This document shows positions 1 through 7,851 of a stretch of 50,412 bases of DNA, one piece after another (position 1 is the stretch's first letter; each line of letters starts with the position of its first letter). The stretch is taken from the NCBI GenBank assembly GCA_964633825.1, contig CAZWHE010000009.1, positions 1 through 50,412 on the forward strand. The letters are read 5' to 3'. The notes below the pieces were generated by a model. That model saw only the letters and a program-made list of their open reading frames with translations. It had not been told where the DNA came from and did not search any database. The position numbers and the translations under genes are program-made. This DNA comes from CAZWHE01 sp964633825 (GTDB lineage Bacteria > Planctomycetota > B15-G4 > CAYZWU01).

Positions 1-408
1 AGAGTTTTCTTTTATTATGTTACTGTCAATAGTTGGAGAAGAGTTATCGCAATAGATCCCACCTCCAGAAAGAGAACCTGCTTTACCATTCTTAACCGTA
101 AAACCATTAAGTATGGAATCAGCGCCTTCACCAGTACGGAACATCACAACTCTCCCCGACAGATTCCCGTCGATGATGGTGACATCTGGACCCTGCTCGC
201 TCTGAACCGTTATGGCCTTGCCGAGAAAATCGATTGGACCGTACGTTCCCGGCCGTACGATGATCGTGTCTCCATCCACCACGGCAGGATCCGAGATCGC
301 GGCCTGAATCCCTGCCGGATAATCGTCTGGGACATACCACGTCGTTCCATAGACGAAACCTGTTATGAACAATAAACAAAATTGACAGGAAACAATTCTC
401 TTAAACAT
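1..408 (-). CDS. Secreted right-handed parallel beta-helix protein (partial, N-terminal 136 residues)
   Basis: The minus-strand frame is open from an ATG at 408 to the window edge with no stop, so the C-terminus lies outside. A strong GAGGAGG ribosome binding site sits at 412-420. The product starts with a short basic and hydrophobic export signal (about residues 1-20). It continues with PDDYPAGIQAAISDP, a D-G-D-T-I-I-V-x-P-G-x-Y block, and GGGIYCDNSSPTIDSNII. These are typical of parallel beta-helix (pectate-lyase-like, DUF1565-type) secreted proteins. In such families each coil of the helix is one short repeat, and the proteins bind or cleave polysaccharides or act as surface proteins. The exact role cannot be told from the N-terminus. 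Base composition here is visibly more AT-rich than the rest of the window. It lies downstream of the sulfatase and its remnant on the same strand. Confidence 0.8.
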   Translation of the reverse strand, partial: MFKRIVSCQFCLLFITGFVYGTTWYVPDDYPAGIQAAISDPAVVDGDTIIVRPGTYGPIDFLGKAITVQSEQGPDVTIIDGNLSGRVVMFRTGEGADSILNGFTVKNGKAGSLSGGGIYCDNSSPTIDSNIIKENS

Positions 409-419
409 GATTCCTCCTC

Positions 420-611
420 GATAGGTTTATGGCCCTCGAACACGACATATTCCTCTGAGAGACAATGATAAACAGCATGATTATAGTTATTCAAGTGGGG
501 ATCATCCGTCAGGATGTCGATCTCGATGAGGTCCTCCTCCAAGTCGAAGAGCAGGGCAGTCCCCACTCCCTTCACGTTGTACCGGATCAACCCTCCGGCG
601 GTGCGCCGCAC
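420..611 (-). pseudogene. Remnant of a second sulfatase (C-terminal fragment)
   Basis: Translation in the frame ending at 611 gives LIRYNVKGVGTALLFDLEED followed by a D-D-P motif. It lines up residue for residue with KLIQYHVKGTRTVQLFDVKD near the C-terminus of the sulfatase just upstream, and the DNA is alike over roughly 95 bases (about 516-611 against about 716-810). No catalytic part of a second sulfatase is present. The intact sulfatase reads out of frame into this remnant for its last residues and takes its stop codon (587-589) from it. The simplest reading is two tandem homologous sulfatase genes that recombined and left only the tail of the downstream copy. Downstream, the frame runs without homology into the beta-helix gene. 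It is unlikely to be expressed as a functional protein. Confidence 0.65.
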
Positions 612-2050
612 CAGCCCGGATCATCGGGATCGCAGATGTCGTCGGCGTGCCTCATCCATTCCCTCAACAGCTCCGTCATCTTCCGGACGCGGTCTTTGCG
701 GCCGGGGTCGCCCGCCAGGTTGTTGATCTCGAAGGGATCGTCCTTCACATCGAAGAGCTGGACCGTCCGCGTTCCCTTCACGTGGTATTGGATCAGCTTC
801 CAGCGGCCGCACCGTACCCCTCTCTGAACTTTCCCGTAGGCATAGAAAACAGAATCCCGGATCGAATCTCTCTCTCCGCGCAGGATGGGAAGGAGGCTCC
901 TCCCCTCGACGGAATCGGGGAGCGGAAGACCGATGAGGCCACAAAGGGTGGGATAGATATCATGCAGATAGCAGTCGGCATCGCTCCTGACGCCCGCCGG
1001 GATACCGGGACCGGCCATGACGAGGGGGACGCGCACACTGTGCTCGTAGAGGCTCTGCTTGCCGAGCAGGCCGTGCCGGCCGACTGCCAGGCCGTTGTCG
1101 CCGGCGAAGACGATGATCGTGTTCTCCCCATGGCGGCTCTTCCAGAGGGTCTCCAACAGCCGGCCGACCTGGGAATCCAGGTGTGTGATCATGGCGTAAT
1201 AGGCGGCGATGTGCTCGCGGACGACCTCGGGAGTGCGCGGCCGGGGAGCGAGCTTCTCGTCGCGAACCGTCATCTCACCGTTGTCGAAGGGGTGCTCGGG
1301 CAAGAAGCTCTCGGGCAGGGCGATCCTGTCCGGATCGTAAAGCTTCATGTACTCCTCCGGCGCCTCCCGGGGATCGTGGGGCGCCGTGTAGGAAACATAG
1401 AGAAAGAAGGGATCCGTTCCGCTGTACTCGTTCAGGAACTTCATCGCCTCGTCGCTGTAGAGCGTGCTCGAAAACCGGTCCGCCACGTACCTCTTCTCCT
1501 CGGGGTACCCGCCCGTCGGGTCGAAATCGTGCACGCGCGGCGTGAAGTGGCCGCCCAGGTTCTCCCAGTGCATGCCGCCGAAAAAGATGCTTCCCCCCGA
1601 ATCGAACGCGCGCGCGAAGGATTCGCGCCCGTTGTGCCACTTGCCCGTTCCGAAGGTCGTGTAACCGGCCTCCCTCAGCAGCTCGGGAAGCATGACGTGC
1701 CCGGGTGGGATCAAGCCCCCGTTCTTTTCGAGGTGGAAGAGGGTGCGCCCGGTCATGAGCGCGGCCCGGCTCGGCATGCAGACCGCGCCGTGCATGGAAC
1801 CCATGATGTGGGCCCGGGTGAATGCCGTGCCCCGCTTGATCAGGCCGTCCAGGTGGGGCGTCCTGATCTCGTGATTTCCGAGCGCGGCGAGGGTGTCGAA
1901 ACGCTGGTCATCGCTGAAAAGAACGACCAGATTGGGCCGCCTTCGGCGTGTCCGCCCGCCCGGCACAAGACCGCACCCCGGCAGCGCGAGCGCGGCCGTG
2001 CCCGCCCCGAGTACTTTCACGAAACCGCGTCGATCGAACAGTTCCTTCAT
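587..2050 (-). CDS. Exported sulfatase (formylglycine-type, S1 family)
   Basis: This 487-residue enzyme hydrolyses sulfate esters, probably on glycans, outside the cytoplasm. The N-terminus has a twin-arginine-type signal (DRRGFVKVLG, RR at 7-8) and a lipobox LPGC (Cys26). The metal-site Asp pair is in FSDDQRF (about 46-51). Cys91 in CMPSRAALMTGR is the residue converted to formylglycine. A further metal-site block is FAGDNG, and GKQSLYEHSVRVPL is typical of S1 sulfatases. I chose the ATG at 2050 because it puts the TAT motif at the usual distance; an ATG at 2095, 4 bases after the upstream stop, is possible. It follows the glycosidase-like gene closely, probably in one transcript. The last few residues come from the neighbouring remnant, so its original C-terminus may be altered. 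The substrate is unknown. Confidence 0.93.
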   Translation of the reverse strand: MKELFDRRGFVKVLGAGTAALALPGCGLVPGGRTRRRRPNLVVLFSDDQRFDTLAALGNHEIRTPHLDGLIKRGTAFTRAHIMGSMHGAVCMPSRAALMTGRTLFHLEKNGGLIPPGHVMLPELLREAGYTTFGTGKWHNGRESFARAFDSGGSIFFGGMHWENLGGHFTPRVHDFDPTGGYPEEKRYVADRFSSTLYSDEAMKFLNEYSGTDPFFLYVSYTAPHDPREAPEEYMKLYDPDRIALPESFLPEHPFDNGEMTVRDEKLAPRPRTPEVVREHIAAYYAMITHLDSQVGRLLETLWKSRHGENTIIVFAGDNGLAVGRHGLLGKQSLYEHSVRVPLVMAGPGIPAGVRSDADCYLHDIYPTLCGLIGLPLPDSVEGRSLLPILRGERDSIRDSVFYAYGKVQRGVRCGRWKLIQYHVKGTRTVQLFDVKDDPFEINNLAGDPGRKDRVRKMTELLREWMRHADDICDPDDPGWCGAPPEG

Positions 2051-2099
2051 GTCCGCTCCCATCCCGGCCGTTTGGAGGCCCGAATGACGTTCCATGTGC

Positions 2100-4337
2100 T
2101 CACTCCACGACGAACCAGGTCATTCCCTGCGCATCCACCTCAACGGGAAGCCGGATCCCGTACTTCCTGTCGAGCCGGTATTCTTTCGGCTCTCCATCCC
2201 GCTCCCCCGTGATTCGAGCTCTACCCGTGAGCCCGGTGTAGTAGAAGTTGATGTCGAGAACCTTTGCCACGGGCCGCTCGAGAGGATTGAAGACAACGAT
2301 CATGCCCTTTTGATCGAGCCCGGGATTGACGTGGAGCATCCAGTCGAGATCCCGGCCGTCGGCCCGGCGGCCGTGGACGAGATCGGATTCTAGGATGTCG
2401 CGGTACTTCTTGAACCAGGCCACCCACTTGATTACGGCGGCTTTCGTTCTCTCCGCGTCATAGAGACGGGGACCCCGGTAGCATGCCTGGACGCCCATGG
2501 CCAGATTGCTGAAAAGCATGCGCCCGTAATGGTCGATGTGCTCGTCGAGGGGCTCGATCGTGGCTGCCGCACCGCCGCCGTGGTACTGGGTGAGGGGCAC
2601 GAACATCCATCCCATGGACGGTGTCTTCGTCCACGTGCCGTCGAAGATGTTCTGTCTCGTGTGGATGACCTGCTGAGCGCGCGGCAGCGACCAGTTCGTT
2701 TCGCGGTACCCCATGCCGCATTTGTTCGAACCGGAGAGGTAATAGAAATCGGGCACGTTGAGGTAGACGCCCCGGCCCCGGCACCACTTGTAGAAATCGG
2801 TGATGATCCTCAACTGGACCCAGCGCGAGTCTTCGGCTCCTTTCTGGAGCGGGGGCCGCGCCGCTGCATCGAGATCGCCGGGATAGGAACCGTCGTGTTC
2901 GAGCAGGCTGAACCCGGACTCCGCGTAGAAACGGTAGAGCTTACGGAAATACTCCTTCCCCCAGCCGGAGGCGAGTGCCGGCGCCGTGCCGAATGTCTGG
3001 CCGAAGATCGTGCCTGTCTCGGGATTCACTGCATTGTCTGCATCGGGCTCGATCCGGCGCGACGCCAGCAGAGAATACCCGCCGATCTCGATGCCCCGGC
3101 CCCTTGCATAGGCGGCGTACTCCTTCATCTTTTCCAGGTATTCTACGGAGTCGTCCTCGATGTTGAAACCGGACCCGAATGTGAGAATCACCATCTCGAA
3201 GCCGACCTCGGCGCACTGGTCGATGGCGTTCTTCACCGTTTTCCAGTCGGCGTAGCGCACGTGCATCATGAGCGGGTTCTCGGTCACCCAGGGAGCTACG
3301 GTGCGGTAGAACCTCCTGAGCGCGAGCCCCTTCCGTTCGCGATCCGTCGAATCGAAGACGAGCACGAAGGCGCGGAAGGATTCGAAAGTTCCGCCCGGTT
3401 CGATCTCTTGTGCCGGTCCGACCTCGGGCCGGACCTCGAGAAGACACGGTGTCCTGCGAAGGTAGCTGACCTGTGTCGCATAGTCCGGATCCTCGACCCA
3501 GTGGACGGAAAAGCGGCTCGAGTTGTGATGGGTCATTCCCGAGAAAGCGTAATCGGTCTCCACGTGAATGTCCGGCCTCGGCCGGCTCACGCCGTCTCGA
3601 GTCTCGACCCATGACGAGTGTTCCACAGTGGCCAGGATCTCGCTCGTGAATCGATCGACCGTGATCGGCTTCGAGGTGCCGTTGTGCACGGCGATCCACT
3701 TGCAGAAGGCCGGAATCCCGTCGTAAAGCTCGTAGTGGACAACGACGCGCACGCCCTTCAGGCCGTTCCGCTCCGAAAGGTCGTATTCCATGGAGAGATG
3801 CACGCCTCCCGGCGGCCAGGCCGCGCCGGGCGCGTGGCGGCGTACGCGCTTCCAGGACAATCTTGCCTCCGGCCGACCCACATCGAAACCGATAAAACGA
3901 AACGCCTCCGGGTCCGCCTCGAGGGTCTCAAGCCATTCGGAGGCCAGATAGGCATAGTTGGGCTGACCCTTCAGCCCCCCCACCTCGCAGCGACGGCCGT
4001 TGATCACCACGACCGCCTCGGGTTTGACGCCGCGCAGCAGGGCCTGACCCGTCACCAGACAATCGAGGCCCACGGTCGCGGCATTGGGAAAGAGTCGGAA
4101 AGTGCGGCGCACCAGGCCGTTGTCGAGGGCTATTTCTTTGGATTCATCGGTGACGAAAACACCGGCCTGATAGGGGGACGGATCGATCAGCCAGTCGGAT
4201 CGGTCGCCGCCGAGCTGCCCAAGATCCCCAATGGACGGGGAGAACGGCGCGGTGCACGACGCTGAGAGGAGCACGGCCACAAAAAAGGTCTTCCGAAACA
4301 AAAGCTCAGACCGGATCAATCGCGTCATGACAAACAT
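2100..4337 (-). CDS. Large lipoprotein with GH-D-clan (alpha-galactosidase-like) glycosidase features
   Basis: The product has 745 residues. A hydrophobic N-terminus ends in LLSASC (Cys28), so it is probably an outer-surface or periplasmic lipoprotein. The first half (about 40-340) looks like a beta-sandwich, as in GH36-type enzymes. The second half reads like a TIM barrel: an RYADWKTVKNAID segment, GFEMVILTFGSGFN, and SGFSLLEHDGSYPGD, whose Asp sits where clan GH-D enzymes keep the nucleophile. These lead to a C-terminal beta domain. I recognise the general fold pattern, not a named family, so the substrate is open. The start could be ATG 4337 or ATG 4328 (MTRLIRS); both have a GGAGAGGG sequence near by. 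The sulfatase begins only a few bases after the stop, which suggests joint action on one sulfated glycan. Confidence 0.6.
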   Translation of the reverse strand: MFVMTRLIRSELLFRKTFFVAVLLSASCTAPFSPSIGDLGQLGGDRSDWLIDPSPYQAGVFVTDESKEIALDNGLVRRTFRLFPNAATVGLDCLVTGQALLRGVKPEAVVVINGRRCEVGGLKGQPNYAYLASEWLETLEADPEAFRFIGFDVGRPEARLSWKRVRRHAPGAAWPPGGVHLSMEYDLSERNGLKGVRVVVHYELYDGIPAFCKWIAVHNGTSKPITVDRFTSEILATVEHSSWVETRDGVSRPRPDIHVETDYAFSGMTHHNSSRFSVHWVEDPDYATQVSYLRRTPCLLEVRPEVGPAQEIEPGGTFESFRAFVLVFDSTDRERKGLALRRFYRTVAPWVTENPLMMHVRYADWKTVKNAIDQCAEVGFEMVILTFGSGFNIEDDSVEYLEKMKEYAAYARGRGIEIGGYSLLASRRIEPDADNAVNPETGTIFGQTFGTAPALASGWGKEYFRKLYRFYAESGFSLLEHDGSYPGDLDAAARPPLQKGAEDSRWVQLRIITDFYKWCRGRGVYLNVPDFYYLSGSNKCGMGYRETNWSLPRAQQVIHTRQNIFDGTWTKTPSMGWMFVPLTQYHGGGAAATIEPLDEHIDHYGRMLFSNLAMGVQACYRGPRLYDAERTKAAVIKWVAWFKKYRDILESDLVHGRRADGRDLDWMLHVNPGLDQKGMIVVFNPLERPVAKVLDINFYYTGLTGRARITGERDGEPKEYRLDRKYGIRLPVEVDAQGMTWFVVE

Positions 4338-4345
4338 CCCTCTCC

Positions 4346-4363
4346 GGCCGCCGGGCCGGCGGC
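4346..4363 (-). terminator. GC-rich hairpin between cphA and the downstream lipoprotein gene
   Basis: The minus strand reads GCCGCC, a short loop, then GGCGGC between the cphA stop and the next start. It is a stable stem without a clear T-run. It may attenuate or process the transcript rather than end it. Confidence 0.25.
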
Positions 4364-4385
4364 GCCCGGTTACCTTTCATCATCT

Positions 4386-6578
4386 TCACGGATCGAATGT
4401 CAGAAGGGACTTTCTGATCGTATCGATCGAAATCCCGAATGAAAAGAGCGCCCCTACGGCAGCGGGAACGACATGGCGAACCGCTTCAGAATCTTCACCT
4501 CCGGCCGCGAAGGGAACCTCGCCGAGCCCTATCACGTCGATCCTTTCCAGCCCCTCGAGAACGACGAATCGGTCGTTGTCGATCACGACCGCCCTTCCCC
4601 CGCTGCCGGCGTGTTCGCGAACCTTCGGATTGGAGTTGCCGCGGGAGAAGAGCACGAGCCGGCTGTAGAGCCTGCCGCTCATTTCCAGGATCGCCTCGCT
4701 GTCTGCGTTGAGAACGCTGTATCCCTCATGGTAGACCTGTTCGGCCACGACCGACTTTGCATAGGCGATGTCGTCCAGCGTCGCCGCCTCGTCAAAAGTC
4801 CTTCCCGCGGCGCGGACATTCAGAACAATGCCCACATCGGCGAACTCGTACCCCAGACCGCGATCGAGGATGGTCTCCACCGGCACCTCGAACACGGCGC
4901 AGTCGATCGTTCGATCCTTCAGCGCCTTGCCCGCGCTCCCGTGACCGGTCATGTTCCCCTTGATCAGGCAGTCGCCGGAGACAAAGAGGCCCTCGGAACA
5001 GACCATGCCCACGGTGTATCCGGCTGTTTCCAGACCGTGTGCAAGGAGCCTGGCGGCAAGGGTTGCACCGTCCGTTCCCGTAACGGCGAGGACGGACGCA
5101 CGCGTTTCCCGGTCTGGAGGAAAAAGCATGTCGAGGAAGGGCCCGGCCACGTTCTGGCTTTTCCCTTTCACGGGAGAGATATGCATTCTGAAATCTGGCG
5201 CCGCGTTGACCTCGATCACGGCGCCATTGCTTTCAGAGACCGGCTTTTCGATGTCAAGGGCGACCACGTCGACACCAGCCACGTCGAGGCCGAGAGCGCG
5301 GCTCGCCCTCTCGGCCAGGAGCCGGTTGGCCGGGTGGACATCGTCCGTCACGTCGATGCTCGATCCGCCGAGCTTGAGGCTCTTGGAGAGCTTGAGGGCC
5401 AAGCTCTCACCGGCGGGCAGGACCGTTTTCTCAGTGAATCCCGCATCGCCGAGGATCCTGCGTGTCGCGTCGTCGACCTCGACGATGGTCAGCTTCGACT
5501 TGTCGCCCACTCCACGATCGCTGTCCGCGTTGAGGTCTTCCACCAGTTCTCCGATCGTCTTGTTGCCGTCGCCCGTGATCACGGGCGGGGCGAGACGGGC
5601 CGCAGCGACAAACCTGTAATCGATCACGAGAAGCCGGTAGCACGAGCCCCCGAGAAAGGGCTGAACCACGACCGCGTCGTCGAACGAGAGCGCTCGTTCC
5701 ACAGCGTCTTCGATCTCATCCCGGGTTTCGAGTCCGAGGCTCAAGCCCTCCCCCATCTTGCCCGCGCACGGCTTGACAACGACCGGCACGTTCAGCCGCT
5801 CCCGAAAGGAAACGGCCTCGGCCGGACGGCGGGCCCTGATCGTCAGAGGGACGGGAACGCCCGAGTCCTCGAGCATGCGCGCCGTCAGGTACCTGTCCCC
5901 GGCCGTCTCAACGGCGATCAGGCTCGTGTCGGACGTGACCGTGGCCCTTATCCTCTTCTGGAACTTCCCCGTGCCGAGCTGAACGAGGTTGTGCTCGTCG
6001 AGCCTCTGGAAGGGGATGCCCCTCTTTTGCGCCTCGGAGACCACGACCTGTGTGCTCGGGCCGAGCATCCTCTCCTCGCGGATGGCCACGATCGCATCGA
6101 CGGCATCGTTCACGTGGAAAAGACGGTCCAGGAGAATGGCGTTGACGAATCCGACCGCGGCATGGGCGGTCAGCTTTCCGGCTTCCTCGTCGAAGAAGCG
6201 GAAGACCACGTTGTAGACGCCCTGGGTCGCCGTGCTCCGCGTCTTGCCGTATGCCGTATCCATGCCGGCCAGTGTCTGCAGCTCGATGGCGACGTGCTCG
6301 GTCACGTGGCCGAGAAGCGTTCCCTTCTCGACCCTCTCGAAGAATCCGCCTTCCCTGCCGATCGAGCAGTGGTGTTCGTGAAGCGAGGGCAGGGCCGTTT
6401 TCAGCTTGCCGTGAAAGCCCGGAACCTGATTCGTGAAGACCTCGTCGTACTCGCCGAGATCGAGGCGCAGGATAACGACCGGACCGGCGCTGAAGTAGTT
6501 GGCGCCGTGAAGGATCTTGATGTCGAGGACCTTCAGCGGACCGCCGCGGCTGCCGTATTTATCATCGCTCAAGAGCAT
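4386..6578 (-). CDS. cphA: Cyanophycin synthetase homologue, CphA2-like (Mur-ligase half degenerate and truncated)
   Basis: The 730 residues align by eye with cyanophycin synthetase, which is usually about 870-900. The N domain holds HVTEH (91-95), matching the HxxEH primer-generating site. The ATP-grasp (G) domain is complete: VVVKPCAGKMGEG (266-278), GSCYRLLVIDYRFVAAAR, GGSSIDVTDDVHPAN and EVNAAPDFRMH (456-466). The Mur-ligase (M) domain is damaged. The P-loop GTNGKTT is GTDGATL (501-507, Lys replaced by Ala505), TARGGI is VPVETI (565-570), and the motif expected to contain Asp-His is NVRAAGRT. The protein ends at SLLTFDP, where CphA1 would continue into its last domain. In CphA2 enzymes the G domain alone joins beta-Asp-Arg dipeptides, so this is the best functional match. 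The start is ATG 6578 behind GGGAGAGG; a TTG two codons later is also possible. The gene lies 37 bp after iadA. Confidence 0.88.
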   Translation of the reverse strand: MLLSDDKYGSRGGPLKVLDIKILHGANYFSAGPVVILRLDLGEYDEVFTNQVPGFHGKLKTALPSLHEHHCSIGREGGFFERVEKGTLLGHVTEHVAIELQTLAGMDTAYGKTRSTATQGVYNVVFRFFDEEAGKLTAHAAVGFVNAILLDRLFHVNDAVDAIVAIREERMLGPSTQVVVSEAQKRGIPFQRLDEHNLVQLGTGKFQKRIRATVTSDTSLIAVETAGDRYLTARMLEDSGVPVPLTIRARRPAEAVSFRERLNVPVVVKPCAGKMGEGLSLGLETRDEIEDAVERALSFDDAVVVQPFLGGSCYRLLVIDYRFVAAARLAPPVITGDGNKTIGELVEDLNADSDRGVGDKSKLTIVEVDDATRRILGDAGFTEKTVLPAGESLALKLSKSLKLGGSSIDVTDDVHPANRLLAERASRALGLDVAGVDVVALDIEKPVSESNGAVIEVNAAPDFRMHISPVKGKSQNVAGPFLDMLFPPDRETRASVLAVTGTDGATLAARLLAHGLETAGYTVGMVCSEGLFVSGDCLIKGNMTGHGSAGKALKDRTIDCAVFEVPVETILDRGLGYEFADVGIVLNVRAAGRTFDEAATLDDIAYAKSVVAEQVYHEGYSVLNADSEAILEMSGRLYSRLVLFSRGNSNPKVREHAGSGGRAVVIDNDRFVVLEGLERIDVIGLGEVPFAAGGEDSEAVRHVVPAAVGALFSFGISIDTIRKSLLTFDP

Positions 6579-6615
6579 TCCTCTCCCGGTCCGGACACGC
6601 GTAAGCGCGTCCTGT

Positions 6616-7788
6616 TCACTGCCGCTCCTCGAACGTCCCCCTCGTGAGGATCTCGCCGTCCCTCGCCATGAAGCGCCCCATGGCGATCACGTGCCGGACC
6701 CGGAGCCCGGAATCGAGAAGGGTCAGGTCGGCGTCCTTCCCGTACGCGATGCGGCCCTTTCCGGGAAGCTTGAGAATGTCGGCGGGATTGGTCGACACGA
6801 CCCTGACGGCCTTTTCGAGCTCGATCCCCTCTTCCAGCACGGCGTCCCTCATCTCGTCCAGGATCGAAGAGGGCATTCCCGTCTCGAGCTTGACGAGGTT
6901 TCCGTCCTCGTCGAAATCGGGCAGGGACCCGCACCCGTCGGACGACATGGTGATGTGCTCGAGCGGCACGCCGACGGACAGCAGCTCGGCGATCGCCTGC
7001 GACGGCTTCGTCTCGTACTCCGGGAAGTAGGGGTAGGAGCTCGCCGTAATGTCGACGCAGCCTTTTTTCCCATAATCCTTCGAGTCCTCGAAAATATCTT
7101 CGTTCCGGTTGCAGTGCGTGGGCAGGAACTGCTTGAATGTCAGTTCGCTGCCCGCGACCGCGTCGTACAGGATCCGGAATGGATCCTTGGCGTCGCCCAT
7201 GTGGAGGTTCACGATGCCGGCCTTGCCCCCGAGCAGGCCGCCCACGCGGGCGTGCCCGGCCAGGCGGACCAGCTCGTCCTTCGTGGGACACGAGGAGCGG
7301 TGATCCGAGATCGAGACCTCGCCGACGCCGATCACCTCGTCGATCAAAGCGATGTCGCGGCCCACGTCCCCGAGAAGCGTGGGCGTGGGCACCTGGTAGG
7401 AGCCGGTGTAGATCCAGGCCGAGACGCCCTCCTCCTTCAGGGCCTTCGCCTTCATCAGCACGCTCTCCACGGAGCGCGTCATGCCGTCCGTGCCGAGACA
7501 GCCGATGACGGTCGTGATGCCGCCTTCGATAAGCAGGCCGAGCTGCAGCTCCGGCGTGCGTGTGGCCGGACCGCCCTCTCCGCCGGCGCCGGCTATGTGG
7601 ACGTGCGAATCGACCAGGCCCGGGACCGCCTTCAGGCCGCGGCCGTCGATGACATCGACGTCGACGTGATCGCCCCGCGGCGCGGAGATATCGTCCCCGA
7701 CCGCCGCGATCGTGCCTCCCGCAACGAACAGGTCCTTTTCGCCCAGTGGTTCGGGGGCGAAGACTTCACACTTCTTGATCAGGATCAT
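6616..7788 (-). CDS. iadA: Isoaspartyl (beta-aspartyl) dipeptidase, metallo type (M38)
   Basis: The enzyme cleaves beta-aspartyl dipeptides, including the beta-Asp-Arg units released from cyanophycin. The product has 390 residues, the length of the E. coli enzyme. The amidohydrolase metal motif is PGLVDSHVHI (56-65). Further conserved blocks are IYTGSYQVPTPTLLGDV, ISDHRSS, NLHMGD, PTHCNRN and SSDGCGSLP. The residues before ISDHRSS read IGVGEVS; where the E. coli enzyme has its carbamylated Lys this protein seems to carry Glu, a substitution I believe occurs in the family. There is no signal peptide, so it acts in the cytoplasm. The ATG at 7788 has an excellent GAGGAGAA site; the frame is open a little further upstream. 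It is placed between the two synthetase homologues, which argues for a role in turnover of their product. Confidence 0.95.
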   Translation of the reverse strand: MILIKKCEVFAPEPLGEKDLFVAGGTIAAVGDDISAPRGDHVDVDVIDGRGLKAVPGLVDSHVHIAGAGGEGGPATRTPELQLGLLIEGGITTVIGCLGTDGMTRSVESVLMKAKALKEEGVSAWIYTGSYQVPTPTLLGDVGRDIALIDEVIGVGEVSISDHRSSCPTKDELVRLAGHARVGGLLGGKAGIVNLHMGDAKDPFRILYDAVAGSELTFKQFLPTHCNRNEDIFEDSKDYGKKGCVDITASSYPYFPEYETKPSQAIAELLSVGVPLEHITMSSDGCGSLPDFDEDGNLVKLETGMPSSILDEMRDAVLEEGIELEKAVRVVSTNPADILKLPGKGRIAYGKDADLTLLDSGLRVRHVIAMGRFMARDGEILTRGTFEERQ

Positions 7789-7851
7789 CTGTTCTCCTCG
7801 ACTTTTCATAGATTAGCAAAATCCAAGGGGCGCCGCGCCGCGCGGGTCCGG

